Below, one piece after another: positions 42,064 to 49,270 of a stretch of 55,643 nucleotides of DNA. Both the position numbers and the translations under genes were made by a program. The notes beneath the pieces were generated by a model. The model was given only the letters and a program-made list of their open reading frames with translations, was not told where the DNA came from and made no database searches. Origin of the DNA: Deltaproteobacteria bacterium (lineage in GTDB: Bacteria; Myxococcota_A; UBA9160; JAFDDA01); assembly GCA_019311105.1 (NCBI GenBank), contig JAFDDA010000002.1:1-55643 (forward strand), in the 5' to 3' direction. Position 1 is the stretch's first letter; every line of letters begins with the position of its first letter.

Positions 42064-42852
42064 TCACAGCAGCCCGTTGCCCTTGAGGTCCAAGGCCTTC
42101 TGCAGATACTCGAGCTCCGCCTCGCGCCACGGCAGCGGGGCGGGAGCCTGAAGCATCCGGTCGCTCGTGAGCTCGTCGACCACCTCCTGCGAGCGCGGGA
42201 AGGCGTTGCCATAGCCGTCGAGGTGGAAGAGGTCCTCGAACGGCTGGCGGGGGCGCTGACCACCCGCCTCCGGGCTCTCGGCCGGATAGCCCACGGTCTG
42301 GATCAACAGGATCCGGCAGCTCTCCGGCATGCCCAGGTTCTGGCGGATCTGCTCGCCGTGCGGCGTCCCCAGGCAGCAGGTCCCGAGCCCGAGGTCGAAG
42401 GCCATGAGCGTGGCCTGAGCGATGCCCTGCCCGCAGTCGACCTCCCCGAGGCCCGGCGCCTTGGTCGTCTCCGCGATGTTCTTGAAGATGGGAAAGAGCT
42501 GCTCCCTGATCGCCTCCTCCTTGCCCTCGCCGTAGCCGAGCGCGCCGACCCGGCAGAGCTCCAGGAGACGATCCGACTGCTGATCCACCGCCGCGGTCTC
42601 GAGGAACCAGACGATCGACACCGGCGCCAGGCGGATCTGGTAGCCAGCGATGGGCGAGGTGAGCGACTCGAGCACCTCCTTGGGCGCCGAGTCACGAAAG
42701 ACCGCGATTCCGCGCAGGCTCCCCACGTTTCCCCAGTGCGAAGCGATCCTCGAGGCCTCGAACATCATCTGGATCTTCTCGCGCTCGACGGGCTTGTGCG
42801 GGTTCAGAAAGCGGATCGACCGCCTTCGCCCCATGACTTCTTTGAGTTCCAT
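42064..42852 (-). CDS. Nitroreductase-family flavoprotein (copy 2)
   Basis: A 262-residue paralog of the nitroreductase at 34928-35710. Both start ME(F/L)KEV followed by RRSIR and a VEREKIQ helix, and both carry the C-terminal EAGGQRPR and PAPLP motifs. FDLGLGTCCLGTPHG near 158-172 is the FMN-contacting region. In the operon it lies between LLM and thiolase genes, so it may reduce or dehydrogenate an acyl-CoA intermediate rather than a nitro compound (inferred). CAGGAGAGGAAG precedes the ATG. Confidence 0.87.
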   Translation of the reverse strand: MELKEVMGRRRSIRFLNPHKPVEREKIQMMFEASRIASHWGNVGSLRGIAVFRDSAPKEVLESLTSPIAGYQIRLAPVSIVWFLETAAVDQQSDRLLELCRVGALGYGEGKEEAIREQLFPIFKNIAETTKAPGLGEVDCGQGIAQATLMAFDLGLGTCCLGTPHGEQIRQNLGMPESCRILLIQTVGYPAESPEAGGQRPRQPFEDLFHLDGYGNAFPRSQEVVDELTSDRMLQAPAPLPWREAELEYLQKALDLKGNGLL

Positions 42853-42878
42853 CTTCCTCTCCTGATCCGAGGCCTCGC

Positions 42879-43913
42879 TCAGTGCAAGAGCTTCGCGATC
42901 TCGGCCTGGTAGTACATCATCTTCATGGGGTCGATCCCGTAGGCGGGTGGGATCACGACGAGCGAGTCGGCCAGGGTCCAGGCTCGCTCGATGCGCTTGC
43001 GAATCGACTCCGGCTTCCCGCACAAGACGAAGGTGCGAACCATCTCGTCCGACACCAGGTCGCGACGCGTGAAGACCTCTCGCTGGCGTCCGGCCTCCTG
43101 GGCCCGGCGGGCCTCATCGCGGAAGCCGTGTGCGGCGAAAAACGACTCGTACTGCTCGAAAGAGGCATAGAAGCCGACGGTGGTGCGTGCGTCCTCGATG
43201 GCTTCGGCTTCGTCCGGATTCGGCGCACACCAGAACCACAGGTTGAGCTCGATGTCCTCACGCTTGCGGCCCCCGCGCGCGAGCCCCTTTGCGATCTGCG
43301 GCTGGATCTCGTCGATGGCCCAATCGACCGACCAGATCGGGTGGCCCATGATCCCGTCGCCCACTTCGGCCGCGAGGCGCACTGCCGGGCTGCGCAGCGC
43401 GGCCAACCAGATCGGGATCTCCTCGCGAACCGGAGGATTCTGCGGCTGCAAGGTCGAGTAGTCGCCCTGGTAGTACTGCCCGTCGAACGGCGCGAGCCCC
43501 TCTTGATTGTGCGCGCCGCGAACGATGTGCCGTACGGCGGCCACGGTCTCGCGCAGGTGCGCGAGCGGCTTGTGCTCGGGCGCACCGAAGAGGTCGCGGG
43601 TCCACGCCTGGACGCTGGCGCCCAGCCCCAGCACGAAGCGACCCTCGCTGATGCGATCCATGTCGATGGCGGCCATCGCGGTCTCGAAGGGGCTGCGGGC
43701 CGCCGCGATGGCGATGCCGCTACCGACCTTGAGTCGCTCGGTGTGAGACGCAGCCACGGCCAGGGTGGAGAACGGCGGCCCCATGACCTGCGGAGCGAAG
43801 ACGCCCTCGAGCCCCTGCGCCTCGGCCTTCTGCGCGAAGGTCGCGATCGCAGCCGCAGGCAGCGGGGCCACGATTCCCCAGTAGCGTCTGTCCTGCCCCT
43901 GGCGTGAAGTCAT
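42879..43913 (-). CDS. LLM-class flavin/F420-dependent oxidoreductase (fourth copy)
   Basis: A 344-residue luciferase-like protein. Signature segments are RLKVGSGIAIAAARSPFETAMAA, DMDRISEGRFVLGLGASVQAW and GKPESIRKRIERAWTLADSLVVIPP. The SPFETA and DxxSxGRFxLGLG motifs are common in F420-dependent members such as Mer- and Fgd-like proteins; FMN use is not excluded. It is the first enzyme gene after TetR, 55 bp away, and probably starts the pathway controlled by TetR. Confidence 0.87.
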   Translation of the reverse strand: MTSRQGQDRRYWGIVAPLPAAAIATFAQKAEAQGLEGVFAPQVMGPPFSTLAVAASHTERLKVGSGIAIAAARSPFETAMAAIDMDRISEGRFVLGLGASVQAWTRDLFGAPEHKPLAHLRETVAAVRHIVRGAHNQEGLAPFDGQYYQGDYSTLQPQNPPVREEIPIWLAALRSPAVRLAAEVGDGIMGHPIWSVDWAIDEIQPQIAKGLARGGRKREDIELNLWFWCAPNPDEAEAIEDARTTVGFYASFEQYESFFAAHGFRDEARRAQEAGRQREVFTRRDLVSDEMVRTFVLCGKPESIRKRIERAWTLADSLVVIPPAYGIDPMKMMYYQAEIAKLLH

Positions 43914-43968
43914 CCCTTGCTCTTCCCCTCTTCTTCTCTCTCGCCTGCGGCGGCGTTGCCGCGACTCG

Positions 43969-44700
43969 TCAGGCCCTTGGCCGCTGGGCGAACGTCTTGA
44001 TCAGGTCCGTCATGGCGCGCACCCGATCCCCCGGGTCCACAGCCGCCTCGCTGACGTCGCCCACGCGCCCATCGACGATCAAGGATGCGAGCCCGTGAAC
44101 CAACGACCAGGCCATCAAGGTGAAGGCGTCGATGTCGACGGTCATGCCGCCCTTCCCGACGTTCTCGAGCACCTGGGCGACGCCCGCGCGAAACAGGCCG
44201 TCGGTGAAATCGTGGGCTTCCCGCAGTGCGGGGTGCTTGTTGATGTCGGGGATGTCGCGACCGAACATCACTCGAAACCGGGCGGGGCTCTCGGCCGCGA
44301 ACTCCACGTAGGCGACCGCCATGCCCTCGAAGCGGCTCGCTACGTCGTCGCGCGCCTCGGCGACCTGCTCGACCATCCGCTCGGTGAGGCGGTGAAACCC
44401 CTCCTCGGCAACGGCGGCCAGCAGTGCCTCCTTGTTCTCGAAGTGCCTGTAGGCGGCCGAATGGGAGACCCCGGCTCGCCGGGCGATCTCCCGCCAGCCG
44501 AGCCCCCGGGTTCCCGACGCCTCCACCAGCTCGAGCGCCGCGTCGATGAGGTCTCGCCGCAGGCCCCCGTCGCGCGGGAGCCCCCGCGTGCGCGCGGCCG
44601 CGCCCTTCGGCTTTCGCGGCCGAGCCTCGCCCGCAGCCCGGGCAGCCCCGCGGGCGGTCCCGGGGCGCCGTCTGGCCTTCTTGCGACTTGCTTCGCCCAC
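43969..44700 (-). CDS. TetR-family transcriptional regulator heading the mutase operon
   Basis: A 243-residue TetR regulator. An Arg/Lys/Ala-rich N-terminal tail of about 45 residues precedes the DNA-binding domain, with the helix-turn-helix LGWREIARRAGVSHSAAYRHFENKEALLAAV at about 67-97. The C-terminal ligand domain has the WHG motif variant WSLVHGLASLI, as in TetR_C_13-type regulators of lipid metabolism. GTG at 44700 is the first start after the 19-bp palindrome. The gene is followed at 55 bp by LLM, nitroreductase, thiolase, ligase and mutase genes in the same direction, so it likely represses its own operon and responds to an acyl-CoA or related compound. Confidence 0.87.
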   Translation of the reverse strand: MGEASRKKARRRPGTARGAARAAGEARPRKPKGAAARTRGLPRDGGLRRDLIDAALELVEASGTRGLGWREIARRAGVSHSAAYRHFENKEALLAAVAEEGFHRLTERMVEQVAEARDDVASRFEGMAVAYVEFAAESPARFRVMFGRDIPDINKHPALREAHDFTDGLFRAGVAQVLENVGKGGMTVDIDAFTLMAWSLVHGLASLIVDGRVGDVSEAAVDPGDRVRAMTDLIKTFAQRPRA

Positions 44701-44719
44701 GGGATCAGCATCTTCGATT

Positions 44720-44738
44720 CTGTTGACACTGTCAACAG
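44720..44738. promoter_or_regulatory. Probable TetR operator, 19-bp perfect palindrome with two -35 boxes
   Basis: CTGTTGACA-C-TGTCAACAG is a perfect palindrome with 9-bp arms around a single base. It contains TTGACA on the plus strand (44723-44728) and on the minus strand (44730-44735), the consensus -35 in both directions, so one bound repressor would shut both promoters. It lies 20 bp upstream of the TetR GTG and 182 bp before the divergent decarboxylase-like gene. The -10 boxes are weak (TAGTTC at 44746-44751 on plus; GATGCT on minus). If the minus -35 is used, the TetR leader is nearly absent. Confidence 0.75.
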
Positions 44739-44919
44739 GGCATGGTAGTTCAGGAAGCGTCCTCGGAGGGTCGTGGTTCGGCGGTCTCCTCCCCATCTAT
44801 CCGGGAGAGATCCGTCGCACGAACCTCCGACCCTGGCGGAGTGCTCGGGCTGACACCGTCTCACGAACCCGTCCCCCCGGCGCGACTCGACGGAGCGGAC
44901 GAAGGAAGCGCTGGCCGAC

Positions 44920-45684
44920 ATGCAGACTCTCGAAGACCTCAAGAACCGTACACCCCACGATGACATGCTCGCCGGAGACAACTCGTCGTACATCGTGGCA
45001 GGCCACTTCCCGCACGATGCACTCGCGAAGATCCTGCCGAAGGGGATGTCGATTCCCTCGGACGACGTCATGACCGCCCGGTACCCGACCCTCGAGAAGG
45101 TCGAGGGCAAGCATCCGTTCGTGCTGATGTTCAGCAACTGCCGGGAAGTGCACGACGTCATGACGGAGATCAAGCTGCGCCACTACCGGGAGCTCATGTT
45201 CTTCATTCCGGTCACGTACACCCACGGGAACGAAGAGCAGCTGTGCTCCTACGTGCCCGTGCTCTACCTCGAGTATCTGATCGGGGTGATCGGCGGGCTG
45301 TACCTGGGCCTGCGCAAGGAATTCCACCCTGGCATGAAGGACATCGAGACGGCCGACTCGAAGTCGTTCTCCATCAAGGGCATCCTCGACGGGAGCTTCG
45401 AGAAGGCACCGGCGAATGGCAACAAGGAGCTAGACCCGTTCTTCGCTCGGACGCTCGGAAACCCGACGGTGACGGCTTCCTATCTCAACCGGACCTACTT
45501 CTACACGACGAAGGCGCACACGACGAAGGTGCTCGATGCATCGCCGGAATTCGAATGGAACTTCAAGGGTTCCGTGATCAAGAACGACGAACACACGTTC
45601 GCCAACTACGCGGAGTACCACTTCACGACTTCGCAGGCGATGCGCTACGACGCCTACTTCCACCCGGCCTACTCCGTGGAGTAG
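44920..45684 (+). CDS. Acetoacetate decarboxylase-like superfamily protein without the catalytic lysine motif
   Basis: A 254-residue protein that I place tentatively in the acetoacetate decarboxylase-like fold. The order of segments ILPKGMSIPSDDVM, HYRELMFFIPVTY, a central hydrophobic YVPVLYLEYLIGVIGGLYLG and RKEFHPGM resembles Adc, where the corresponding place holds GREIWGFPKK. The Lys-Lys Schiff-base pair is missing. It diverges from the TetR-led mutase operon across the palindrome at 44720 and may be under the same control. A GGAAGCG ribosome site precedes the ATG. Its function is unknown. Confidence 0.6.
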   Translation: MQTLEDLKNRTPHDDMLAGDNSSYIVAGHFPHDALAKILPKGMSIPSDDVMTARYPTLEKVEGKHPFVLMFSNCREVHDVMTEIKLRHYRELMFFIPVTYTHGNEEQLCSYVPVLYLEYLIGVIGGLYLGLRKEFHPGMKDIETADSKSFSIKGILDGSFEKAPANGNKELDPFFARTLGNPTVTASYLNRTYFYTTKAHTTKVLDASPEFEWNFKGSVIKNDEHTFANYAEYHFTTSQAMRYDAYFHPAYSVE

Positions 45685-45697
45685 AGGCGAAAGCCTC
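45684..45697 (+). terminator. Weak terminator-like hairpin with GAAA tetraloop
   Basis: GAGGC-GAAA-GCCTC forms a 5-bp stem closed by a GNRA-type loop directly at the stop of the decarboxylase-like gene, in the gap to the convergent TerB-like gene. No T-run follows, so a true Rho-independent terminator is doubtful. Confidence 0.25.
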
Positions 45698-45737
45698 GAT
45701 GGGGCCGCGCCGCGCGAACCCCCGAGTCGATCGACCG

Positions 45738-46181
45738 TCAGGAGCCGCTTCGAGCGAGCCCGGCGATCTCCGAAGGCGTGGCCTCCAGGGCCCGCGCCAC
45801 CGTGTCGAAGTAGTCGGTCTCGTACTCGCTGATGCGCTCGTCGCACCGGATCACATCGCCGAGACAGCGGAGGATCGTGATCCGATCCCCCGGGTCGAGC
45901 TTCCGTGCGACGCCCGAGAGGTACTTCTCCAGCGGCTCCTTCTCGAAGAGCTCCGACTTCGCGGCGGTCCGGATGTCGGCGACGCTGATCTCCTCGCCGA
46001 GCACGTCCCGGAGGATCGTCTGGACGGTCTCGACCTCGATGTTGTCGATGTGGGTGTCGGCGCTGGTGGCCCGCGCGAGCGCCATGAGAACTGCTTCCCG
46101 GAAGAGACCTCGCCTCTCTTCCGGCGACGGTTCGCCGCCGCGGATGAACCGGAGAAGGTTGTCGAAGTCCAACAAGCTCAT
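45738..46181 (-). CDS. TerB-like helical protein
   Basis: A 147-residue all-helical protein with the acidic, TerB-like pattern of tellurite-resistance-associated domains: FREAVLMALARATSADTHIDNIEVETVQTILRD in the first half and ILRCLGDVIRCDERISEYETDYFDTVARALE in the second. The repeated ADxxIxxxE and DERISxxE segments are the usual acidic loops of TerB-fold proteins, which may bind metals. A specific role in tellurite resistance is not implied, since no other ter genes are present. I choose the ATG at MSLLDFDN over longer frames because of the preceding CCAGGA. Confidence 0.6.
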   Translation of the reverse strand: MSLLDFDNLLRFIRGGEPSPEERRGLFREAVLMALARATSADTHIDNIEVETVQTILRDVLGEEISVADIRTAAKSELFEKEPLEKYLSGVARKLDPGDRITILRCLGDVIRCDERISEYETDYFDTVARALEATPSEIAGLARSGS

Positions 46182-46261
46182 TCCTGGGCCCTCCACCGCT
46201 CGACGGCGCGGCTGCACCGTACCGCACGTTGCGCGTCCGTCCACGGCTTCGCGCCGACCTC

Positions 46262-48565
46262 TCAGCTGCCGGGCCCGATGCCCTGGCCGGCGTCGTGAAC
46301 CAGGAAGATCGGCGAGGACCAGGCGCGCTCTTCACTGCTGGCAAGGCAATCGTCCGAAGGATCGACCCGGTCATCGCCGTGACATGGCCTCGTCGTGCTG
46401 CACCGGCCCTCGGCATCCCTTTCGCAGCGAAGCCCGGCACCGTTGATGGTCGGGCTCGGATCCTGGATCGCTCGAACGTAGTAGGTCGTGTCGCGGCCGT
46501 CCGTTGCGTACTCGGGGTCCGAGAACTCGACCGAGCAGGCGACGTCGTCCGGCGGACAGGGAAGGACGCGCCACGGATCCTCGATGAGCCCGTCGATCGG
46601 CTCTGCCCGCTCGACCTGGGGCCGGATCCGTACGACCTCGATTCGAGTGATCCGCTTCCGCTCGTCCGAGGGGTGGTGACAATCGCCCCGGCAGAGCCTC
46701 GCGAGCCGCTCGGCAGCCAACGTCGAGGTCACGTGGTCGGGACAGCCGGGCTTCTGATGGAAGGCCCCGAGGGCCTCGACGCGGAAACGCGGGGTCTCCG
46801 AGCTGAACACCTCGGATCCCATGGGGCGCGACTCCGCTGCGGGCCGAACGCCTTCGGCCGGTGCGCCGAGCCAATCGAACCAGAGGAGGATCCGGTCCCC
46901 GCTGGTTCCGTAGACCTCGCGTGACTGCAGGCCGCGCCAGATCGAATCGCGATCGCGAGCTGCGGAGTGGACGGCTACCAGGCCACCGGTCCCGAAGAAG
47001 GACGCGGAGCGCTCGAAGTCGGGCGGTGAACCCATCTCCGGCGGCAGGGGCACCGACCGGGGCTCGGGCTCCCCGCGCCAGAGAATGGCCGGCGGCCCGA
47101 TCCGGGAAAGCCCGGCATCGGTCATGGCCCGCCGCGCGAACTCCTTGTAGCCGGTTCCCGGCTGCGCCTTGTGGTCGTCGCTCGACGCGATCAGGCCGAA
47201 GCGAAATCGCTTGGGGCGTTTCGGATCGTCGAGGTTGGAGAGCGCGAGGGCGTACTGCGTGGAGCCGCCGGGCCGATAGCGATAGGTCGGCAGATAGCAG
47301 TCCGTGCACTGGCCCGAGTCGAGCCAATCCTCGGGCATCGCCCCCGGCACGGTCAGGTGGCCCCCGATCCCCGCCGCCACGTGGTTGCGGCGCGCCTCGA
47401 CCTCGCGCCGTGCGCACTCCTCGTCGCCCTCCCCCACCGCACTGCATCGCTCGCGCACGATCTCGCCGGCGCGCCAACACTCCGGCGTGTACCCGTCGGA
47501 GGGCTCCGGACACTCGAGCTGGCCGTCCGCGCCGACGGCGACCGTGCGCCATGGACGGTACGCCTCCGAGTTCCCATGGCCCGAGAAGACCTCGACCAGG
47601 GGCTCGTAACGCTCGGGGTCCGGGTTCTCGGCCAGCTGGCGATCCCAGGAGGATCGCGGAGGCGTATAGAAGCCCCAGGTGTTGCCGTGGGGAATCACCA
47701 GGTAGGAGCCGCCCCATCCGTCGAGACGCTCGAAGAGCTCGCGGGGCGTCGTCGCGCTCTCCTGACAGTCGTCGGGCAGCTCGAGGGTCGAGACGCCTTC
47801 GGGACAGGGCACCAGGTCATCGCGATCCTGGAGGAACCGGGCCATGTCCAGGTAGGGCTGGCGACTGGAGCTTCCAGGCGATCCGGCGATGATGGCAAGG
47901 CGCAGCCACGGCCCGAGGGGGCGGGCGCCGCTTCCCGGAGGAAAGAGATGCCGACGGGAGGCGATCGGTCGACGGGGCACGCTCGCCTCATCCGTGTCGA
48001 GCAGGACCACGTTCTTGTGTCCATAGTGGGTCTCGGGCGTCTCACCGATCTGGGTCCACTCCCAACCCAAGAACGAGACGAGGTCGGGGTCCGCCGGGTC
48101 GCCCGAGAGCGCGTTGCACTCGCGGATCGACTCGCGAGTTTCGGCCCATTGCCGCGGGCTGAGGCCAGCGGCGTGGTCGTTGATGGACCAGAAGTCGAGA
48201 CCCGAGCAGAAGCGGGCGAAGTCGCAGGCGTCGGCGGGTGGGTGGGCGCCTTCTCCCTGGTACATGGGAAGGCTGACCATGAAGGCGTCGAAGGAGAAGG
48301 TCGTATGGACGTGGAGGTCGCCGAAGAGGATCTGCTTGTCGGCTGGGCTCGAGCGAGCCGCCTGTGCCCGCTGCCAGCGTGCCGCCCGGGCGATCGCGCC
48401 CGCCCCCGGCTCCGCCGCCGGCGCGATCCGCCCGCGGCTCTGGCGCGAACCGCCCCAACCGCGGGCGACGGTCTGGGACAGTCCGACCGCCACGAGCCCC
48501 GACAGCAGCAGCAGCACCGCGATCACCCTGAGTGCGCGTCGCACCCGCCTCGGCGGCTCCGTCAC
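46262..48565 (-). CDS. DUF3604 family protein, exported, PHP-like
   Basis: A 767-residue protein with an N-terminal membrane or signal segment (VIAVLLLLSGLVAVGL at about 14-29) and a large extracytoplasmic domain. LFGDLHVHTTFSFDA, with D83, H85 and H87, and SINDHAAG, with D130 and H131, look like the metal sites of PHP/amidohydrolase-type phosphoesterases, and ASSDDHKAQPGTG lies further on. DUF3604 proteins are common in marine and soil Proteobacteria; their substrate is unknown. There are many Cys residues in the C-terminal third. The GTG start overlaps the GFA gene stop by 4 bp (GTGA). Confidence 0.88.
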   Translation of the reverse strand: MTEPPRRVRRALRVIAVLLLLSGLVAVGLSQTVARGWGGSRQSRGRIAPAAEPGAGAIARAARWQRAQAARSSPADKQILFGDLHVHTTFSFDAFMVSLPMYQGEGAHPPADACDFARFCSGLDFWSINDHAAGLSPRQWAETRESIRECNALSGDPADPDLVSFLGWEWTQIGETPETHYGHKNVVLLDTDEASVPRRPIASRRHLFPPGSGARPLGPWLRLAIIAGSPGSSSRQPYLDMARFLQDRDDLVPCPEGVSTLELPDDCQESATTPRELFERLDGWGGSYLVIPHGNTWGFYTPPRSSWDRQLAENPDPERYEPLVEVFSGHGNSEAYRPWRTVAVGADGQLECPEPSDGYTPECWRAGEIVRERCSAVGEGDEECARREVEARRNHVAAGIGGHLTVPGAMPEDWLDSGQCTDCYLPTYRYRPGGSTQYALALSNLDDPKRPKRFRFGLIASSDDHKAQPGTGYKEFARRAMTDAGLSRIGPPAILWRGEPEPRSVPLPPEMGSPPDFERSASFFGTGGLVAVHSAARDRDSIWRGLQSREVYGTSGDRILLWFDWLGAPAEGVRPAAESRPMGSEVFSSETPRFRVEALGAFHQKPGCPDHVTSTLAAERLARLCRGDCHHPSDERKRITRIEVVRIRPQVERAEPIDGLIEDPWRVLPCPPDDVACSVEFSDPEYATDGRDTTYYVRAIQDPSPTINGAGLRCERDAEGRCSTTRPCHGDDRVDPSDDCLASSEERAWSSPIFLVHDAGQGIGPGS

Positions 48566-48996
48566 GAGTCGGTGGGCTCCAAGCCCGTCTCGCCCCCCAG
48601 ACGCGGCAGATCGTCGCCGACCTCCACCCATGGGGCACGGTCGTCGAAGAACACGTGGACCTGGGGCGCGCGGTCGATCGCGTCTTCCATGTTCGCGAGC
48701 ACGATGTCGAGCTTCTCCGGATGATGGGTGGACTCGCAGAACAGCGAGCTGCCGCAACGACGACAGAAGGAACGCGTGCCGTGGTCGGAGGAGGCGTGGT
48801 GGCCGAGATCCGACTCTCCCGCCTCCAGGCTGAACTGCGCCCGCGGGACTGCGAACCAGGTGACGTACGCCGCGCCGTGGTTCCGCTGGCACAGCGTGCA
48901 GTGGCAGTGGCCGCAGAAGATCGTCGGCATCCGCACGGCGAAGCGGACCGCGCCGCAGAGGCAGGCGCCAGTGACCTGGGTGGGCTCGGAAGTCAT
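48562..48996 (-). CDS. GFA family (glutathione-dependent formaldehyde-activating-like, CENP-V fold) protein
   Basis: A 144-residue zinc-binding protein. Zinc ligands are visible as C12-x-C14 (ACLCGAV), the CHCTLC group (C31, C33, C36) and CRRCGSSLF later in the chain. Length and motif order match the GFA/CENP-V fold. Members bind zinc and sometimes glutathione adducts; catalysis of formaldehyde adduct formation is known only for some, so the function is open. ATG at 48996 follows GGGGGCGTCTCC. Co-transcribed with the DUF3604 gene. Confidence 0.87.
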   Translation of the reverse strand: MTSEPTQVTGACLCGAVRFAVRMPTIFCGHCHCTLCQRNHGAAYVTWFAVPRAQFSLEAGESDLGHHASSDHGTRSFCRRCGSSLFCESTHHPEKLDIVLANMEDAIDRAPQVHVFFDDRAPWVEVGDDLPRLGGETGLEPTDS

Positions 48997-49270
48997 GGAG
49001 ACGCCCCCGCAATCGGTCTCGCAGGGAGCAGCAAATGGCTCCGCGAGCCGCCCCATCTTACCCCGCGCATCGTGATGGAACGAGCCGCGGCGAGCGGTCT
49101 CGATTTCACCCAGACGCGTCCGCGAGGATCTCGGGCTCATAGAGCCAGCGAGTCCCGAGCCGGCACCGATGCCATCGACTCGCTGACAGGAATCGACGCG
49201 GACAGCGCTCGATTCGTGCAATCGCTCCGCGCTACCCTCTTCCGACTCGTCGTTTCGGTGGTGGGCTTCT

